Shown: piece by piece, positions 21,431 to 32,200 of the stretch
Layout of the letters: every line of letters begins with the position of its first letter
Numbering within the stretch: the stretch's first letter is position 1
Assembly: GCA_021397835.1 (NCBI GenBank)
Contig: JAJFZO010000028.1
Coordinates: forward strand, 248,001-312,000
DNA from: Moringa oleifera
Lineage: Eukaryota > Streptophyta > Magnoliopsida > Brassicales > Moringaceae
Direction of reading: 5' to 3'
Length of the DNA: 64,000 nt
Notes under the pieces: model-generated
The model's input: only the letters and a program-made list of their open reading frames with translations
Databases searched by the model: none
What the model was told of the DNA's origin: nothing
Position numbers and translations under genes: made by a program

Positions 21431-21995
21431 TTGAAAGTCATAACCATATTGCAGGAATATCAAAATTGAATACCAGAAAGTTTTGGCATGTATATCAAGC
21501 TACATTACAATATGAGCAAAAATGTTTACTCAAGGGCTTAATGAGAACTTCGAAGCTGAAATGTGAACTCGTTTGGCCTTCTGTCCCTCATCCTGTCTTT
21601 CACTCTCCTCGAGCTGCCATCCCTTCTGCCCCGCTCCTTTCTAAATTTTTGTCTCTCTTTATTTTTTAATTACCCAGCAATCAGCCAAACAAACTAAATG
21701 TTTTTGTTAAAATGATTTTACAACGTGGCAAAACAAACCAATTAAATGATGACACGTATGAGAGTGTACTGCTCCTTATAACAACTGATTACAACTCTTT
21801 TTGACCGTTGCATGCTCAGGCCTTGTTTTTCTTCCTGAAGAAAGCAGAGTAACTAGAATTTAAAGTCATAACCCACGCGTTTCTTGCTTTTCTTCTTTTA
21901 AATTCTTCAAGAGAGAAGCAAATTCTAAACTCATATACCACGCTTTTCTTTCTTGAAATTCTTTAAGAGAAACAATTCTAGTGGTTGGTTTGCAG
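21431..21995. other. Host block without recognised genes
   Basis: No coding sequence recognised; open frames here are not maintained in the inverted copy (44830-45430). It contains two similar stretches, each with TCTTTAAATTCTT..AGAGA..CAAATTCTA (21890-21930 and 21955-21985), a local imperfect tandem repeat also seen at 44890-45030. Confidence 0.5.
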
Positions 21996-22423
21996 TGTTC
22001 TTTTAAAGGCTTCTGGAGATGTGGCATTCATCTTGTAAAAGGGGAGTTTCATATGATGTGCGAGGTATGGTCTTATGTATCAAGTTGCTTTTCAAAAACG
22101 TAAATGTCAGAAATTTTGTGTTTGAGAGAATATTTTGAATGCATTGTTTCATAATCAATCCATTTAATCAAATATCAGAAACGTAATTGTAGTTGATTGG
22201 TTATGCAACTGCTGTATTCAACTGTCAAGGCCTAGCAGATGCTCCCATATTGGGCGGAAGTGGAATGATATCTCGAATGATGGCTCATTCTGCTTTTGAT
22301 AGCCCACATCGGTTGCATCTGAAGCAAATGCTGAAAAGCAAGGAAGTTGGTGCAGTTGTAGCATTTGACTTGGTCCCATTGTCATATCTTTTCGTCAATT
22401 TCACTCTTACAGCTCATAATTGT
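21996..22423 (+). pseudogene. Unrecognised host gene, two exons, unit 1
   Basis: Exon a (21996-22041) corresponds to VLLKASGDVGIHLVE in the unit 2 copy. Here one base is deleted and the donor GT is now GG. Exon b (22230-22423) is fully open in the phase set by exon a: GLADAPILGGSGMISRMMAHSAFDSP, then VGAVVAFDLVPLSYLFVNFTLT, ending at a good donor (TGT|GTAAGT). Compatible phase and conserved splice sites in two copies argue for a real gene fragment. I do not recognise the family. Confidence 0.5.
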
Positions 22424-23923
22424 GTAAGTTAATTATTTTCCTTTCAAATATTTGGTTTTCTATTTAGTTTATGATGGAATTCATTTTTATTAAATAGTAA
22501 GGTTTGAAATTATTGAGAAATTTTTCTTCCACGTGATAGGTTGGTTAGCTATGTGGAATTAGAGATACCCTTGCAGATGGTTGGAAAATTTTGGGGTTCT
22601 AGGAATGCATGGATGTGATGTATATAGGATTAAAAGAGAAAAAGAACTGCTTAATATGGGAGAAAAATAGATTTCGAATATGACATTCACTTTGATTTCG
22701 GGACAACCAAAAATGAAAATGTGATACCTAAAATGGAGTCTGAGGAGCATAATTGGTTGCCAGGAATTGAGATACCCTATCTGACTAGTGAGTGAACTGT
22801 GCAGGGCATAAAATGTTAGTGAATCTCTTCTGAATTTTAAATGATTTTATAATGCCATGGACGTAATGCTTGCTTTCACTCTCCTAAATTTTAGATGTTT
22901 TCTGATCAAATAGAAAAGAAAATGATGTTTTATCATTTATGGCATTGTAAATTAAATTGAGTTGTGTATCAATTTTGGTGAATACATGAGGTTTCAATAT
23001 CCAGTGGATTACTCCAAAGCTTTCGTCTTGTGGTGATACTGAGGGCATATGAAAGAATCACATGATTATATCAATATTAATTCCTCATCAATTGCTTTTG
23101 ATTTTACACAAGAGTTCAAACATTTTACAATGACTGTTGGCTATCCCAAAGAGATTTTGAGGAAAGAAGTCTCATGCCTTTTATCGTCGAAGGCATTGAG
23201 TTGGATTTATGCATGCTTAGTTTTTAGATTTTCAGCCTGGTTTCTTCTTATCCATTTGATTGACAAATGACTACCAATGATGAAGCGACTAGGTAGGGTC
23301 ATAAAATGTTTCTCCTCGTTACATATAGACCAAATATAGATAACATGTTGAATTCTCATACTAAGAAAAAAAAAAAGAGATTCTTCACGGATTGGTACGT
23401 TTTATGATTGTATTTTGTGTTCACTAGAAAGATGTGTGCAGTATCCAATCTCATGAAATGCCAAGTTTCCATGACGTTTGCATTCATTGTACTTATATGT
23501 AGGAACGTTTTCATTCAAAGTATGTAATTAGTGGGATTATCTACTCAAAGCCTTCAAGACTTGCTTGAGGAGCCTGGTCAAATATGAATAACTTTAGAAT
23601 GAAATGTATTTTAATATCTTTCTGTTCCAGTTCCATTCATATTTATGCCATGAATTGCATAGAATACCAAAATCAAGTTTTTATGTTCTAAATTGGAGCC
23701 TTGTTTTCTACATTTGTTACTCATGACTTGCCACCTCTTTTTTGACTTTCAAGGGCTTATATGATTGGATCTAAATAGGCGGTAATCTTCATCTAGATAC
23801 TACAATATGTCTTGCCTGAGTGAAGAAAATGTCTATGATATGCTTGGAAGAATTGATGACTGATGGCTTAAATGTGATCATGGGATCGATTCTTTTTTGC
23901 TTATAAAAGAATAAGATACTTCA
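22424..23923. other. Host block without recognised genes
   Basis: This AT-rich sequence is matched in inverse by 42926-44400. One open frame (23049-23270, plus) ends LSWIYACLVFRFSAWFLLIHLIDK and the end is also open at 43555-43764, but its start differs and it has no recognised domain. I treat it as unproven. Confidence 0.45.
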
Positions 23924-24223
23924 TCATTGTGCAATTTCTAATTGATATAACTCTTTCCATGTCCACCCTTCTAGCTTTAGACGGGTACATGCGAAGTCGG
24001 TTTTGGATGTAGAATTTCTCTCCCTCAGTTGTGTTCCATCAAGTTGAAAGACTAGATAACTTGCCACTCTTTTAAGATGACACGAGATAAAGTGCCTGCC
24101 ATCTAACATATATTCTGGTATTTGCGAGTGTGAATGTATTGGCATGGTTAGATTACCTTTACTTATTCTTATGTTCAATTCGATTTTCCTCCATCCAACA
24201 AACATGCGTGCGCGCATACACAT
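23924..24223 (-). CDS. Unrecognised small open frame kept in both units, unit 1
   Basis: It encodes 99 residues including WRKIELNIRISKGNL, then HSHSQIPEYMLD, then LKRVASYLVFQLDGT. The copy at 42590-42925 is open over the same part with scattered amino-acid changes. No signal peptide, membrane helix or known motif is seen. It could be a remnant of an exon, or chance survival of an open frame in two young copies. Confidence 0.25.
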   Translation of the reverse strand: MCMRARMFVGWRKIELNIRISKGNLTMPIHSHSQIPEYMLDGRHFISCHLKRVASYLVFQLDGTQLRERNSTSKTDFACTRLKLEGWTWKELYQLEIAQ

Positions 24224-25200
24224 ACAAAACCAAACAAAAGCCTGAATATTTAGGGGTTGAACTTCAGGGAAAATATATGCTTGAAGGCAATGATGATTGA
24301 TTGACTCATGGTTGCAATCTTCATCAGATGTTCTTGTTAGAATACCAGACTTGTCCTACATATCTCGAAAACTTGCATCATATATATACATATATGTATG
24401 TATGAATATATTCAAATTGTGTAATTATGTTCAAAGAAATGCATCATTCGCCTTAAATAACTTGGAAAAACTTAGTGGATAATGGTCAAACTAGTATGGT
24501 TAGAGTTTGCTTCTTGTCTTGATAAGGCTTCATCCATAAATACATTATTTTCATTCTTTTAACTTAAGTTTGTATCAGCATAAAAGTTCGTTTTTAGTCT
24601 TGAATCAAGCATGCAATCTCTTTTGTGCACTTTTGTATAACAAGTTTATTAACATAATCATTTGATATTTTTTGAGGATGACCTTGTGTTCCCGCATATG
24701 AGCCAACATCCCGTTTGTACCAAAGAAATTATTGTATTAAATGTTGATGTCTGTTCCTAACTTTGCTTTGGATCCATGGCTTCTTTAATACATTGTAACC
24801 ACCAGCATCTTGCTCATGTGAGCTACACTATATTTGCAAATTTTTTATATTCTACTATTACAAGTTTTGTTAATCTAATTTTTCTACACGGTCTAGGGAC
24901 TGTGATATTTATATCCTCCATCTCTATGGGGTAATTGAGATCAAAATATGTGAAAGGGTATTGTTGCCCCTTGAACATCTTTTGTACTTGTTCATTTGCA
25001 TCAAATGTAAGAAAATGTACTCATCATTTCTTTGAAACATGTTCGTATTTGTTTGCTTACAGTTCATCTTTCTTGTTAGCCAATTATTTTCTCGATTTTG
25101 TTGTTTTTGGTACAACACTCAATGTAGAAGCTCCATTCCCCCTAAAATTTTGCTATCACTTGATAATTATGTCTTTCACTTGATGTCAATTGTGTCTTAG
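24224..25200. other. Host block without recognised genes; holds the inversion breakpoint homologue
   Basis: No gene recognised. The point around 25005-25015 (CATCAAATGTAAGAAAATG) is where unit 2 is broken: sequence to the left is found inverted up to 41664 and sequence to the right continues at 51456. Alternating CG/CA/TA tracts occur at 24195-24225 and 24380-24405. Confidence 0.6.
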
Positions 25201-25947
25201 AAGTAACCTCCAAGGAAAATCTGCGATCCAAGACAAACCTTGTAAATTGGAGCAAGTCAAAGAGCCTTGGATGTTATTAGACATCTACAACCATAAATTA
25301 AAAAGAAAGGACTGTTATAAAAGGAAGGAATCAGATTCTCAAGGAGAATAATATCCCTAAGAACAAAAATCCAGAGCTGGGTATGACAAGAAGGAGAGAT
25401 TAGACCTTATGTTGGGTAGGAAGACAAGCAGTGCCTAAAAAATGAGATTACAGGCAGCAAGTAGTTTCCTATGTTCTATAATTCTATTGATAGTTAACAC
25501 AATAATTTCTAATAAAGTGATGGCTAATTAGATTATCATAATACAAGAGCTGACAGCTTGAGAGTAATGCCCTTCACGCCTTTGGATTGACAATGATGTT
25601 CAAAGTTTACATTTTTATAAGTATTACCGAACCATCTTCTCAACTGAGGGGGGATCTATTATGAAGCATGGTTAGGTCAAGTCATTGTGGTTGTGTACAG
25701 CAATCACACAGATAAACATCGAGAAACTCATCATGCATTTCAAACTCTAATGTCTTTGTTGCCTACATTGGTAATGGTCAGACTACTACACTTCAGCTGT
25801 AAAATTCTATTGATGGCATCCTTTTCGGACTAGCTTTAACTCATATCATTTATACATCACTCAAATTTTGAAGCCTGCATTTACAGACAAACTGCTGGAT
25901 GTGCAACCAATGCATCAAAAGGGATTCACCCTTGGTTAGGTAGATTT
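25201..25947. other. Host block without recognised genes, shared with 51640-52610
   Basis: The plus strand keeps short coding-like stretches (YDKKERLDLMLGRKTS at about 25380, shared with 51800), but stops interrupt them and no family is recognised. Relative to unit 2 about 250 bp are missing at about 25617. Confidence 0.4.
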
Positions 25948-26724
25948 TCATCTATTCTCACTTATCCTCTTCGACACTTCAGCAAGTCCATGCACATGAT
26001 CCTTTCTTTCCAGCTTATTAACCATATCCACACCGCTGGTCAAGGAGATACCCTCTTCACCAAAGTCCTCTCCCATCTCTTCAGAATATGTAAGTCTGCT
26101 AGTCCAAACCACATATCCTTTCAATGGAATTTCACATACACTAACACATACTATAACTTGCATCAACGTATTCATCGAGAGTTCCATCATTCATAATATA
26201 CATATGACAAATCCATTAGTATGGGAGGAAGGGGTGGGGGGAATGCCGGCAGAAAAGTAAGCAAAAAAGGATATGGCAGAAACAAGCAATGCTAAGTGGA
26301 CACCAAACTAAAAATAAGATGCCATGTCAAAGAAAGTACCTAGTTGGGTTACGAGAAGGAGCCCAGAGCACATAAATCACTACCAATAGAGACTAAGCAA
26401 GCATATTCCGGAAAGCTGGAATGATCCAAGCAATTTTCTACAGCTCACTTAGTGGGTTAGACGCATTAAAGTATAGCTGAAAAAATTAAACAAAGGAAAG
26501 CTTTGGTCATTGGCACACTTTGAATTAATGCATAAATGGAAAGTACTTCATCAACGTCCTCAATATCCATCATTGAAAAGCTTCTTTGCAACCACAATTT
26601 ATCCTGTTAGAACCAGCAATTTTCTTACCTCAAAACCAATCCAAGCAATAGAAAGCAGCACAGATGCTGCAAGGGCACTGGTAAACTTTCTGTAAAGCTC
26701 TAGCTTAGCCATATTTCTCTTAAT
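25948..26724 (-). pseudogene. Lung seven-transmembrane receptor (GPR107/GOST-like) 3' exons, unit 1
   Basis: Three last exons are joined by consensus introns. The first (26724 down to 26629) reads IKRNMAKLELYRKFTSALAA, then SVLLSIAWIGFE, the last part of the helical domain. The second (26476 down to 26340, 137 bp) reads LYFNASNPLSEL, then a stop in place of Trp, then IAWIIPAF, a second stop after NMLA, then SLLVVIYVLWAPSRNPTR. The third (26095 down to 25948, 148 bp) is the cytosolic tail YSEEMGEDFGEEGISLTSG, then KLERKDHVHGLAE. Plant members are Golgi or endomembrane 7TM proteins. The upstream exons are missing, so it is dead. Confidence 0.8.
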
Positions 26725-27409
26725 CTGCAGCCAACATTGACATAATTAAATTGAAACAAGGGAATCAAAAGGAACATTCTCATTAAAGCCTCAAAGCAAG
26801 ATAGAGATGTCAGATACAGTAATTCAAGGATGAAATTTCATGCAAATGATATAGACCTCTCAGGTATACCCTTTACGTCAACAGCTTGCCCCTCATCGAT
26901 CATTTGCAAAAGCTATGAGAAAATCAAAACACTTAAAAAAAAAAAAAACAGAAATTATGTACGTCACTATCAGCAAGGAAGAATTCAGTAAGAAAGGGCA
27001 AAAAAATGAGCGTCAATTCGAAAAGGAAAAGTACCAAATCTGTAAAAAGCGAAATATAATCAGCAAATTCCAATAGCCATACTAGATAAGACCAAACAAA
27101 AATGGAATTCTCTTTCCTTCTATAGATCTCCAGTCAAGCTTTTGTCTCTGCAGTTTCAGTCCATCATTTACTTCACATTTTTCTGCACAAATTGTCATCA
27201 TTCAACACGTTATGGAACTCTTAAAGCTCCTGTTTTTATCCTGTCCCACCAAATTTATGTTCTCCGTCCAATCTCCCATGTCTCTGCACTTTCTGTCCAT
27301 CATTTACTTCTCTTTTTTCTGCACAAATTGTCATTATTTAACATATTATACCCAGCAGTGGATGCTTCCTCCTCTTTGTCTGTCTATCAGCAGCAAAGAG
27401 AAGCTTTAC
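26725..27409. other. 3' flank of a BAHD copy with internal repeat
   Basis: From about 26860 the sequence matches the BAHD 3' flank (18700-19110), so the 7TM gene is cut here. A stretch of roughly 80 bp is repeated: CATCATTTACTTC..TTTTTCTGCACAAATTGTCATCATT occurs near 27160-27205 and again near 27297-27345. The repeat is also present in unit 2 (53850-54030), so it predates the large duplication. Confidence 0.65.
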
Positions 27410-27772
27410 CTATTGATCAGGCTGCATTCTTAGTGCCGAGCTCTCCAGAGAAAGCCTGAGAGGGCTTGAAATGTACTGCATTTAGCTAGAACCCCATCTT
27501 CAAGGTGCTTCTCTTGAGTAGTTGAAGCTTCTCTGGGTGAAAAAAGGACCTATAAAGCATTTCTTCTTCAGCAAATTCATGCCCCAGAAACACTATCTTA
27601 GGTTAGTTTTGGGCTTTGAGTGGCCTTGTATCTAGGAAGGGGGGGATACTGAGAGGCAGGCCTCGGGCTTTCTTATCCAGGAGTTCAGAAACTCCGTAGC
27701 AGCTATTCCATCAAATAAATTGTGGTTCATACAGAGCCAGATAGCAAATCCTCCACACTTGAATTTAGCCAC
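27410..27772 (-). pseudogene. BAHD acyltransferase exon 2 fragment, unit 1 second copy
   Basis: The minus strand from 27772 reads [32 protein letters not shown] (HxxxD kept), then SVSPPS and a frameshift, further pieces of the PLKAQN..I.FL.HEFA segment, then PDQ followed by the same TAG as in the other three copies. Exon 1 is missing because copia begins in the intron at about 27880. Confidence 0.82.
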
Positions 27773-27880
27773 CTGGAAAGCAGATATATATATATACATC
27801 ACACACATACATAAGAACCAGATGTCATACTCAGACAATTTTGAGCAATAAAACCCGTAGTTCCATTCAGTTTTTCTATT
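27773..27880 (-). other. BAHD intron remnant with TA tract
   Basis: The intron 3' end (CAG at 27775-27773) and polypyrimidine tract are kept. A (TA)n run lies at 27783-27796. At about 27880 it joins copia RNase H sequence, exactly as at 54595 in unit 2. Confidence 0.7.
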
Positions 27881-28430
27881 TAATTTTTTGTTAATTTACA
27901 TAAAAACAAGATCATATTTGAGCTATACAATCTCAATTCCTTTAGCAATCCAATCAACGTGATTCCCTCTTTGAAACCTTCAGCTATTGTTACATATTAT
28001 GCTTTTCTACTAGATAAGACTATAATAGATTGAAGTTGAGCTTTCTAACTTACACAACAACCTTCATACATGAACAAATAATCTTCTTTTGTCTCTGTCA
28101 CCATCAAAATCAGAATCTACATAGCCTACCAACTCTTGCTCCATAAGACCTTATTTCTCATAGTTCAGTCCATCATTCTTTGGTCCTAGGTATCTTAAAA
28201 GCCACTTCATCTCCTGCCAATCCTTCATCCATGGATTGGCCATATATCTATTAAGTGAGCTTATTACATAGCAAAGATGAGGCGTCTTGCAATAATGGCA
28301 TACATCATTGAACCCATTGCACTCGAGCATGGAATGTTGATCATTTCTTGTCTTTCCTCTTCAGTTTTGGGACAGTCACTTGAGGAAAATTTAAAATCAT
28401 TTCTTAAGGGAACATTCACTGATTTAGATT
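27881..28430 (-). pseudogene. Copia RNase H, 5' truncated at the host join
   Basis: The minus strand carries PDICYVISSLNRYMANPWMKDW, then DSDFDGDRDKRR, then F..GCCVS, then IIV..S, and LLKELRLYSSNMI at the edge. It ends at 27880 inside RNase H, so the 3' LTR is lost to the join with the BAHD intron. The same truncated structure stands at 54600 in unit 2. Confidence 0.72.
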
Positions 28431-28825
28431 GATCCATTAAAAATTATCCAACAACCTTGTGCAAGCAATGGTGTTAGGAAAACTTCATGTAACATCTCTT
28501 CCTGTCCCTTTGCATTTGAATGCCAAGTATTTTCTTAATAGGTCCCAAATCCTTCATATCAAACTCCCTGCTAAACATAATTTTAACCATGTCGATTCTT
28601 CGAATGCTACTGCTAGGGATGAGCATGTCATCAATATAAAGCAATAGCATCACGGCTTCACTACTACCAACATCCTTATGGTATGAACATGCTACATAGC
28701 TACTTCTTTTGTAACCTTCTAGGATTACAAAGGAGTCAAACTTCTTATGCCATTGCCTAGGTGATTGTTTCAAGCCATACAAGGACTTCTTAAGCAAGCA
28801 GACTTGATCTTCTCTCTCATGCAAA
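28431..28825 (-). pseudogene. Copia reverse transcriptase, distal half
   Basis: The open stretch 28474-28824 (116 residues) reads DQVCLLKKSLYGLKQSPRQWHKKFDSF, then MLLLYIDDMLIPSSSI (both Asp kept), then EFDMKDLGPIKKILGIQMQRDRKRC. At 28825 it is joined to a second copy of the RT-RNase H joint, so the N-terminal half is not adjacent. Confidence 0.8.
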
Positions 28826-29760
28826 ACATGGCATACATCACTGAGCCCACTGCACTAGAGCATGGAATGTTGTTCATTTCCTATTTTTCCTCTTCATGTT
28901 TGCTGCAACCACTTGCAAAAAATTTAAAATGATGTCCTAAGAGAACATTCACTGGTTTAGATTGATTCATTAAAGAGTTTCCAACAACCATATGCATGTA
29001 CTGTTGTTAGGACAACTTCATGAAACATTTTTTCTTGTCCCTTTGTATTTGAATACTAAGTATTTCCCAGCTGGTCCCAAATTCTTCATATCAAACTCTT
29101 AGCTAAGCATATTTTTAATCATGTTGGTTCTTCAAATGCTAGTGCTGGTGACGAGCAGGTCATCCACATGAAGCAACACCATCACAGCTTCTTTACTGCT
29201 AGCATAAGTGAAGTATAAACAGGCATCATACCTACTTCTTTTGGAACCTTCTTCGATTACAAAGGAGTCAAACTTCTTATCCCAATTCCTGGGTTATTTT
29301 TTCAAGCCATGTAAGGAGTTTTTCAGCAAGCAGACTTGATCTTCTCTCCCTTTTTTTTGAAAGCCTTTTGGGTGCTTCACATGGTTTCCTCTAATTCTGC
29401 ATGAAGGAAAGCTATCTTTAAATTTAATTGTTCAAGCTCTCTGTTCTCCATTGTGACATTGGTAAAAACAACTCTTATGGTCTTGTACTTTATCACAAGT
29501 GAAAAGATTTACAAATAATCTACTCCAACCACTTGGGTAAAGCCTTTGGCTAATTTAGCCTTGAATCTTTTGTGAATTCCACTAATATTTGCTTTCTTAA
29601 CTTTATACCCCCGTTTGCAATCCATAATTTTCTTGTTTTCTGATTTTTAAACTAATTTTCAGGTTTGATTTCCATGAAGAGATTCCATTTCTTCGAGCAT
29701 CGCTTGATGCCATAACTCTACCTGTTGTCCTATCATAGCTTCTCTGAAGTTCCTTGGTTC
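28826..29760 (-). pseudogene. Copia reverse transcriptase, second copy
   Basis: 28830-28925 repeats 28290-28405, so the RT-RNase H joint occurs twice. The minus strand then gives LLHVDDLLVTSTSI (around 29130-29175, both Asp kept), the KKSL segment and the RT entry MEGLEPRNFREAM (around 29740). Stops and shifts are frequent. Unit 2 has only one RT here (55061-55930). Confidence 0.72.
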
Positions 29761-30530
29761 CAAGCCTCCCATATGCTCAACAGTGTTTAAGCATAAGCCA
29801 ACAATTCTCTTTCAACTAAGCTGGAGCTAAATTCCTCTTGTTGGAATCTCCTAGGGGGTTTAATGCTCCTTCGTGCCTTGTCCTTGCCTAACTAATAATG
29901 TTTGATCTACTTATCATCATTAACAAAGGTTTCCTTTTCTACTTTAATTCTGGGCTGGTCTGGTTGCTGAGATGAGACTGCTAGGGTATCTTGGGATATC
30001 TTGTGGCTTCATCTGTCATCAGAGGCTCCACCTCTACTCTATATACTTTCTCCAAACTAGATACATTTTCAGCAGCTTTCGCTTCACCAAGAGCTGCACC
30101 TTGTTGACTTAAATGCGTGGATGATTTATTAAAAAAAACATCTCTGCTTTTAAATGTTTTATAGCTTGATCCATGCTTGATACAGATTCCATATCCTTTT
30201 ACACCTTTTAGATAAGTAAGAAAAATGCCCTTTTACAGCTTTTAGATCAAGTTCACCTTCTCTTTGATGTGCACAGGATGCACAACCAAAGACTCTCAAA
30301 TGTCTCACATTTAGAGGCCTTCTTTTCCACATTTCTTCACGTACCTTTAATATTATGGCCTTTGAAGGGCATCTGTTTACCAAATAGGTTGTTGTAGAGA
30401 CAATTTCACCCTAAAATCTCTTTTTAGGCCAATTCTAGAAAGCATGCACCTCACCCTCTCTATAAAGGTTCTATTCATCCTCTCAACTACTCCCTTCCGT
30501 TAAGGAATAGCCCTAACTGTCTGGTATCTC
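29761..30530 (-). pseudogene. Copia linker and integrase C-terminal half
   Basis: The open stretch 30159-30383 reads NRCPSKAIILKVREEMWKRRPLNVRHLRVFGCASCAHQREGELDLKAVKG. The linker with LARQGTKE-like and KPPR-like parts lies to the left. The catalytic Glu segment near 30475 reads VERMNRT. The integrase N-terminal half is missing at the scar. Confidence 0.74.
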
Positions 30531-30850
30531 ACAATTCCGTGTTCTTTGGCAATGCTATCATGTAAATTGAAAGTAAACAGATCCAATATTAAGTTTGCTA
30601 CCACTTGGTTCTACATTAGCAGCTTTTACACTGGTTTGGAGAATGTTTCTTCTTGATGTGACTAACCAAAGTCCGGCTGGTAACTTCATTAATCAATTTG
30701 AAGCCTCCTAATTGGTTCTGCATTTTACTAAATCCAACTAGGCAAACTGTATTTAAACAAAGCAAAAATCCCGTCCAGCATTCTCCACCTTGCTTGAGCA
30801 ACATTCTCCACCCTGTCAGATGAAAAGTGGTGCTGTTGCACATTTTATTG
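30531..30850 (-). repeat. Deletion scar plus LTR U3 fragment of copia
   Basis: GTTCTTTGGCAATGCTATC (protease-derived) to CAGATCCAATATTAAG joins to U3 (AATGTTTCTTCTTGATGTGA, then CTTCATTAATCAATTTGAAG). It ends at the CATTCTCCACCTTG box that marks the LTR start and polypurine tract on the minus strand (about 30780-30820). Confidence 0.72.
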
Positions 30851-31600
30851 CATCACTAAACCTGATCATCATCTTATGCCTGTCCTTAGCAGCTCTCTGC
30901 ATCTTTGTAGCGGCATATCTGAAGGGTTATCTTCAGTTCCAATTTCTTCCAATTTGATATAGCCATTCTCCACCTTCTCCCTTATGCAATGGTACTTAAA
31001 ATCAAGGTGTTTAGTACGCTCATGGTGAACAGGATTCTTGCACAAGTGTATTGCTTACTGATTGTTTGAAAATAAGATAATATTCGAGCTATACAATCCC
31101 AATTCCTTTAGCAGTCTAACCAGCTAGATTCCCTCTTTGAAACTATCAGGCATTGCTACTTATTCTGCTTTTATATTGGATCATGCTAATAGGTTGAAGT
31201 TGAGCCTTCCAATTAACACAAAAACCTTCATACATGAACATACATACAAATAATGATTTTTTGTTGTCTTTTTTACTAGAAAAATAGAATCTCCATAGCG
31301 TACAAACTCTTGTTGCATAAGACCCCATTTCTCGTAGATCAGTCCATGATTCTTGGTCTTATCTAAGTATCTTAGAAGCCATTTTGTGGTCGGCCAGTGT
31401 TCCTTTCTAGGATTAGCCATGCATCTGCTAAGCAAGATTGAATAGCAAATATCAGGTCCACTGCAGGTCGTGGCATACATTACTGAGCCCACTACACTAG
31501 AGTATGAAATATTGACCATTTTTTATCTTTCCTCCTTTGTTTTAGGGCAGTCATATGCCTTGAAAAATTTGAAATGATTTCATAAGGGAAGATTCACTGG
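30851..31600 (-). pseudogene. Copia RNase H
   Basis: The open stretch 31181-31519 reads MVNISYSSVVGSVMYATTCSGPDICYSI, then KWLLRYLDKTKNHGLIYEKWGLMQQEFV. A frameshift destroys the first catalytic Asp region (YGDSIFLVKK instead of YVDSDFAGD..K). The remainder runs to 30900 in other frames. Confidence 0.76.
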
Positions 31601-32200
31601 TTTAGATTGATCCATTAGCAGCATCACAGCTTCACTGCTGCAAGAATCCCTGAAGTATAAACATGCATCATAGCTACTTCTTTTGAAATCTCATTGGATT
31701 ACAAAGGAGTCAAATATCTTGTTCCATTGCCTGGGTGCTTATTCAAGCCATACAATGTTTTCTTAGGCAAGTAGACTTGATCTTCTCTCATCTTTTCTTG
31801 AAAACCTTCTGGTTGCTTCATATAGATTGTTTTTAGGAAAGCTGTCTTTACATGTAATTGTTCAAGCTCCTAATTCTCCATTGTAACATTGGCTAGAATA
31901 GCTCTTATGCTCTTATACTTTACAATAGGTGAAAAGATTTTTGAATAATCTACTCCAACCACTTGGGTAAAACCTTTGGTAACCAATTAGCCCTTGAATA
32001 TTTTGGAAATTCAACTACTATCTACATCCTCAGCTTTATACATCTATTTGCAGTCCACTATTTCTTCCTTTTTCGATCTTTCAACTAATTTTTAGGTTTC
32101 ATTTGCATGAAAAAAATCTGTTTCTTCTAGCATTGCTTGATGCCATAACTCTGCCTATTGTCCTCTCATAACTTCTCTGAAGTTCCTTTGTTTCAAGCCT
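31601..32200 (-). pseudogene. Copia reverse transcriptase, internally deleted
   Basis: The RT here lacks the part from the VKKIL segment to YxDD: at about 31617 the distal RT joins directly to the segment that lies upstream of YIDD in other copies. The entry and middle (KGFTQVVGVDYSKIFSPIVKYK-like) are readable from 32130 down to 31900 with shifts. Confidence 0.68.

Noticed and set aside
23049..23270. Open frame with C-terminus shared by 43555-43764
   Set aside because: The shared part is only about 40 codons, the starts differ, and no domain or splice site supports it.
27142..27459. Plus-strand frames with repeated TNCH-like residues (also 53853-54179)
   Set aside because: Antisense of the BAHD end and of the small internal repeat; no homologue.
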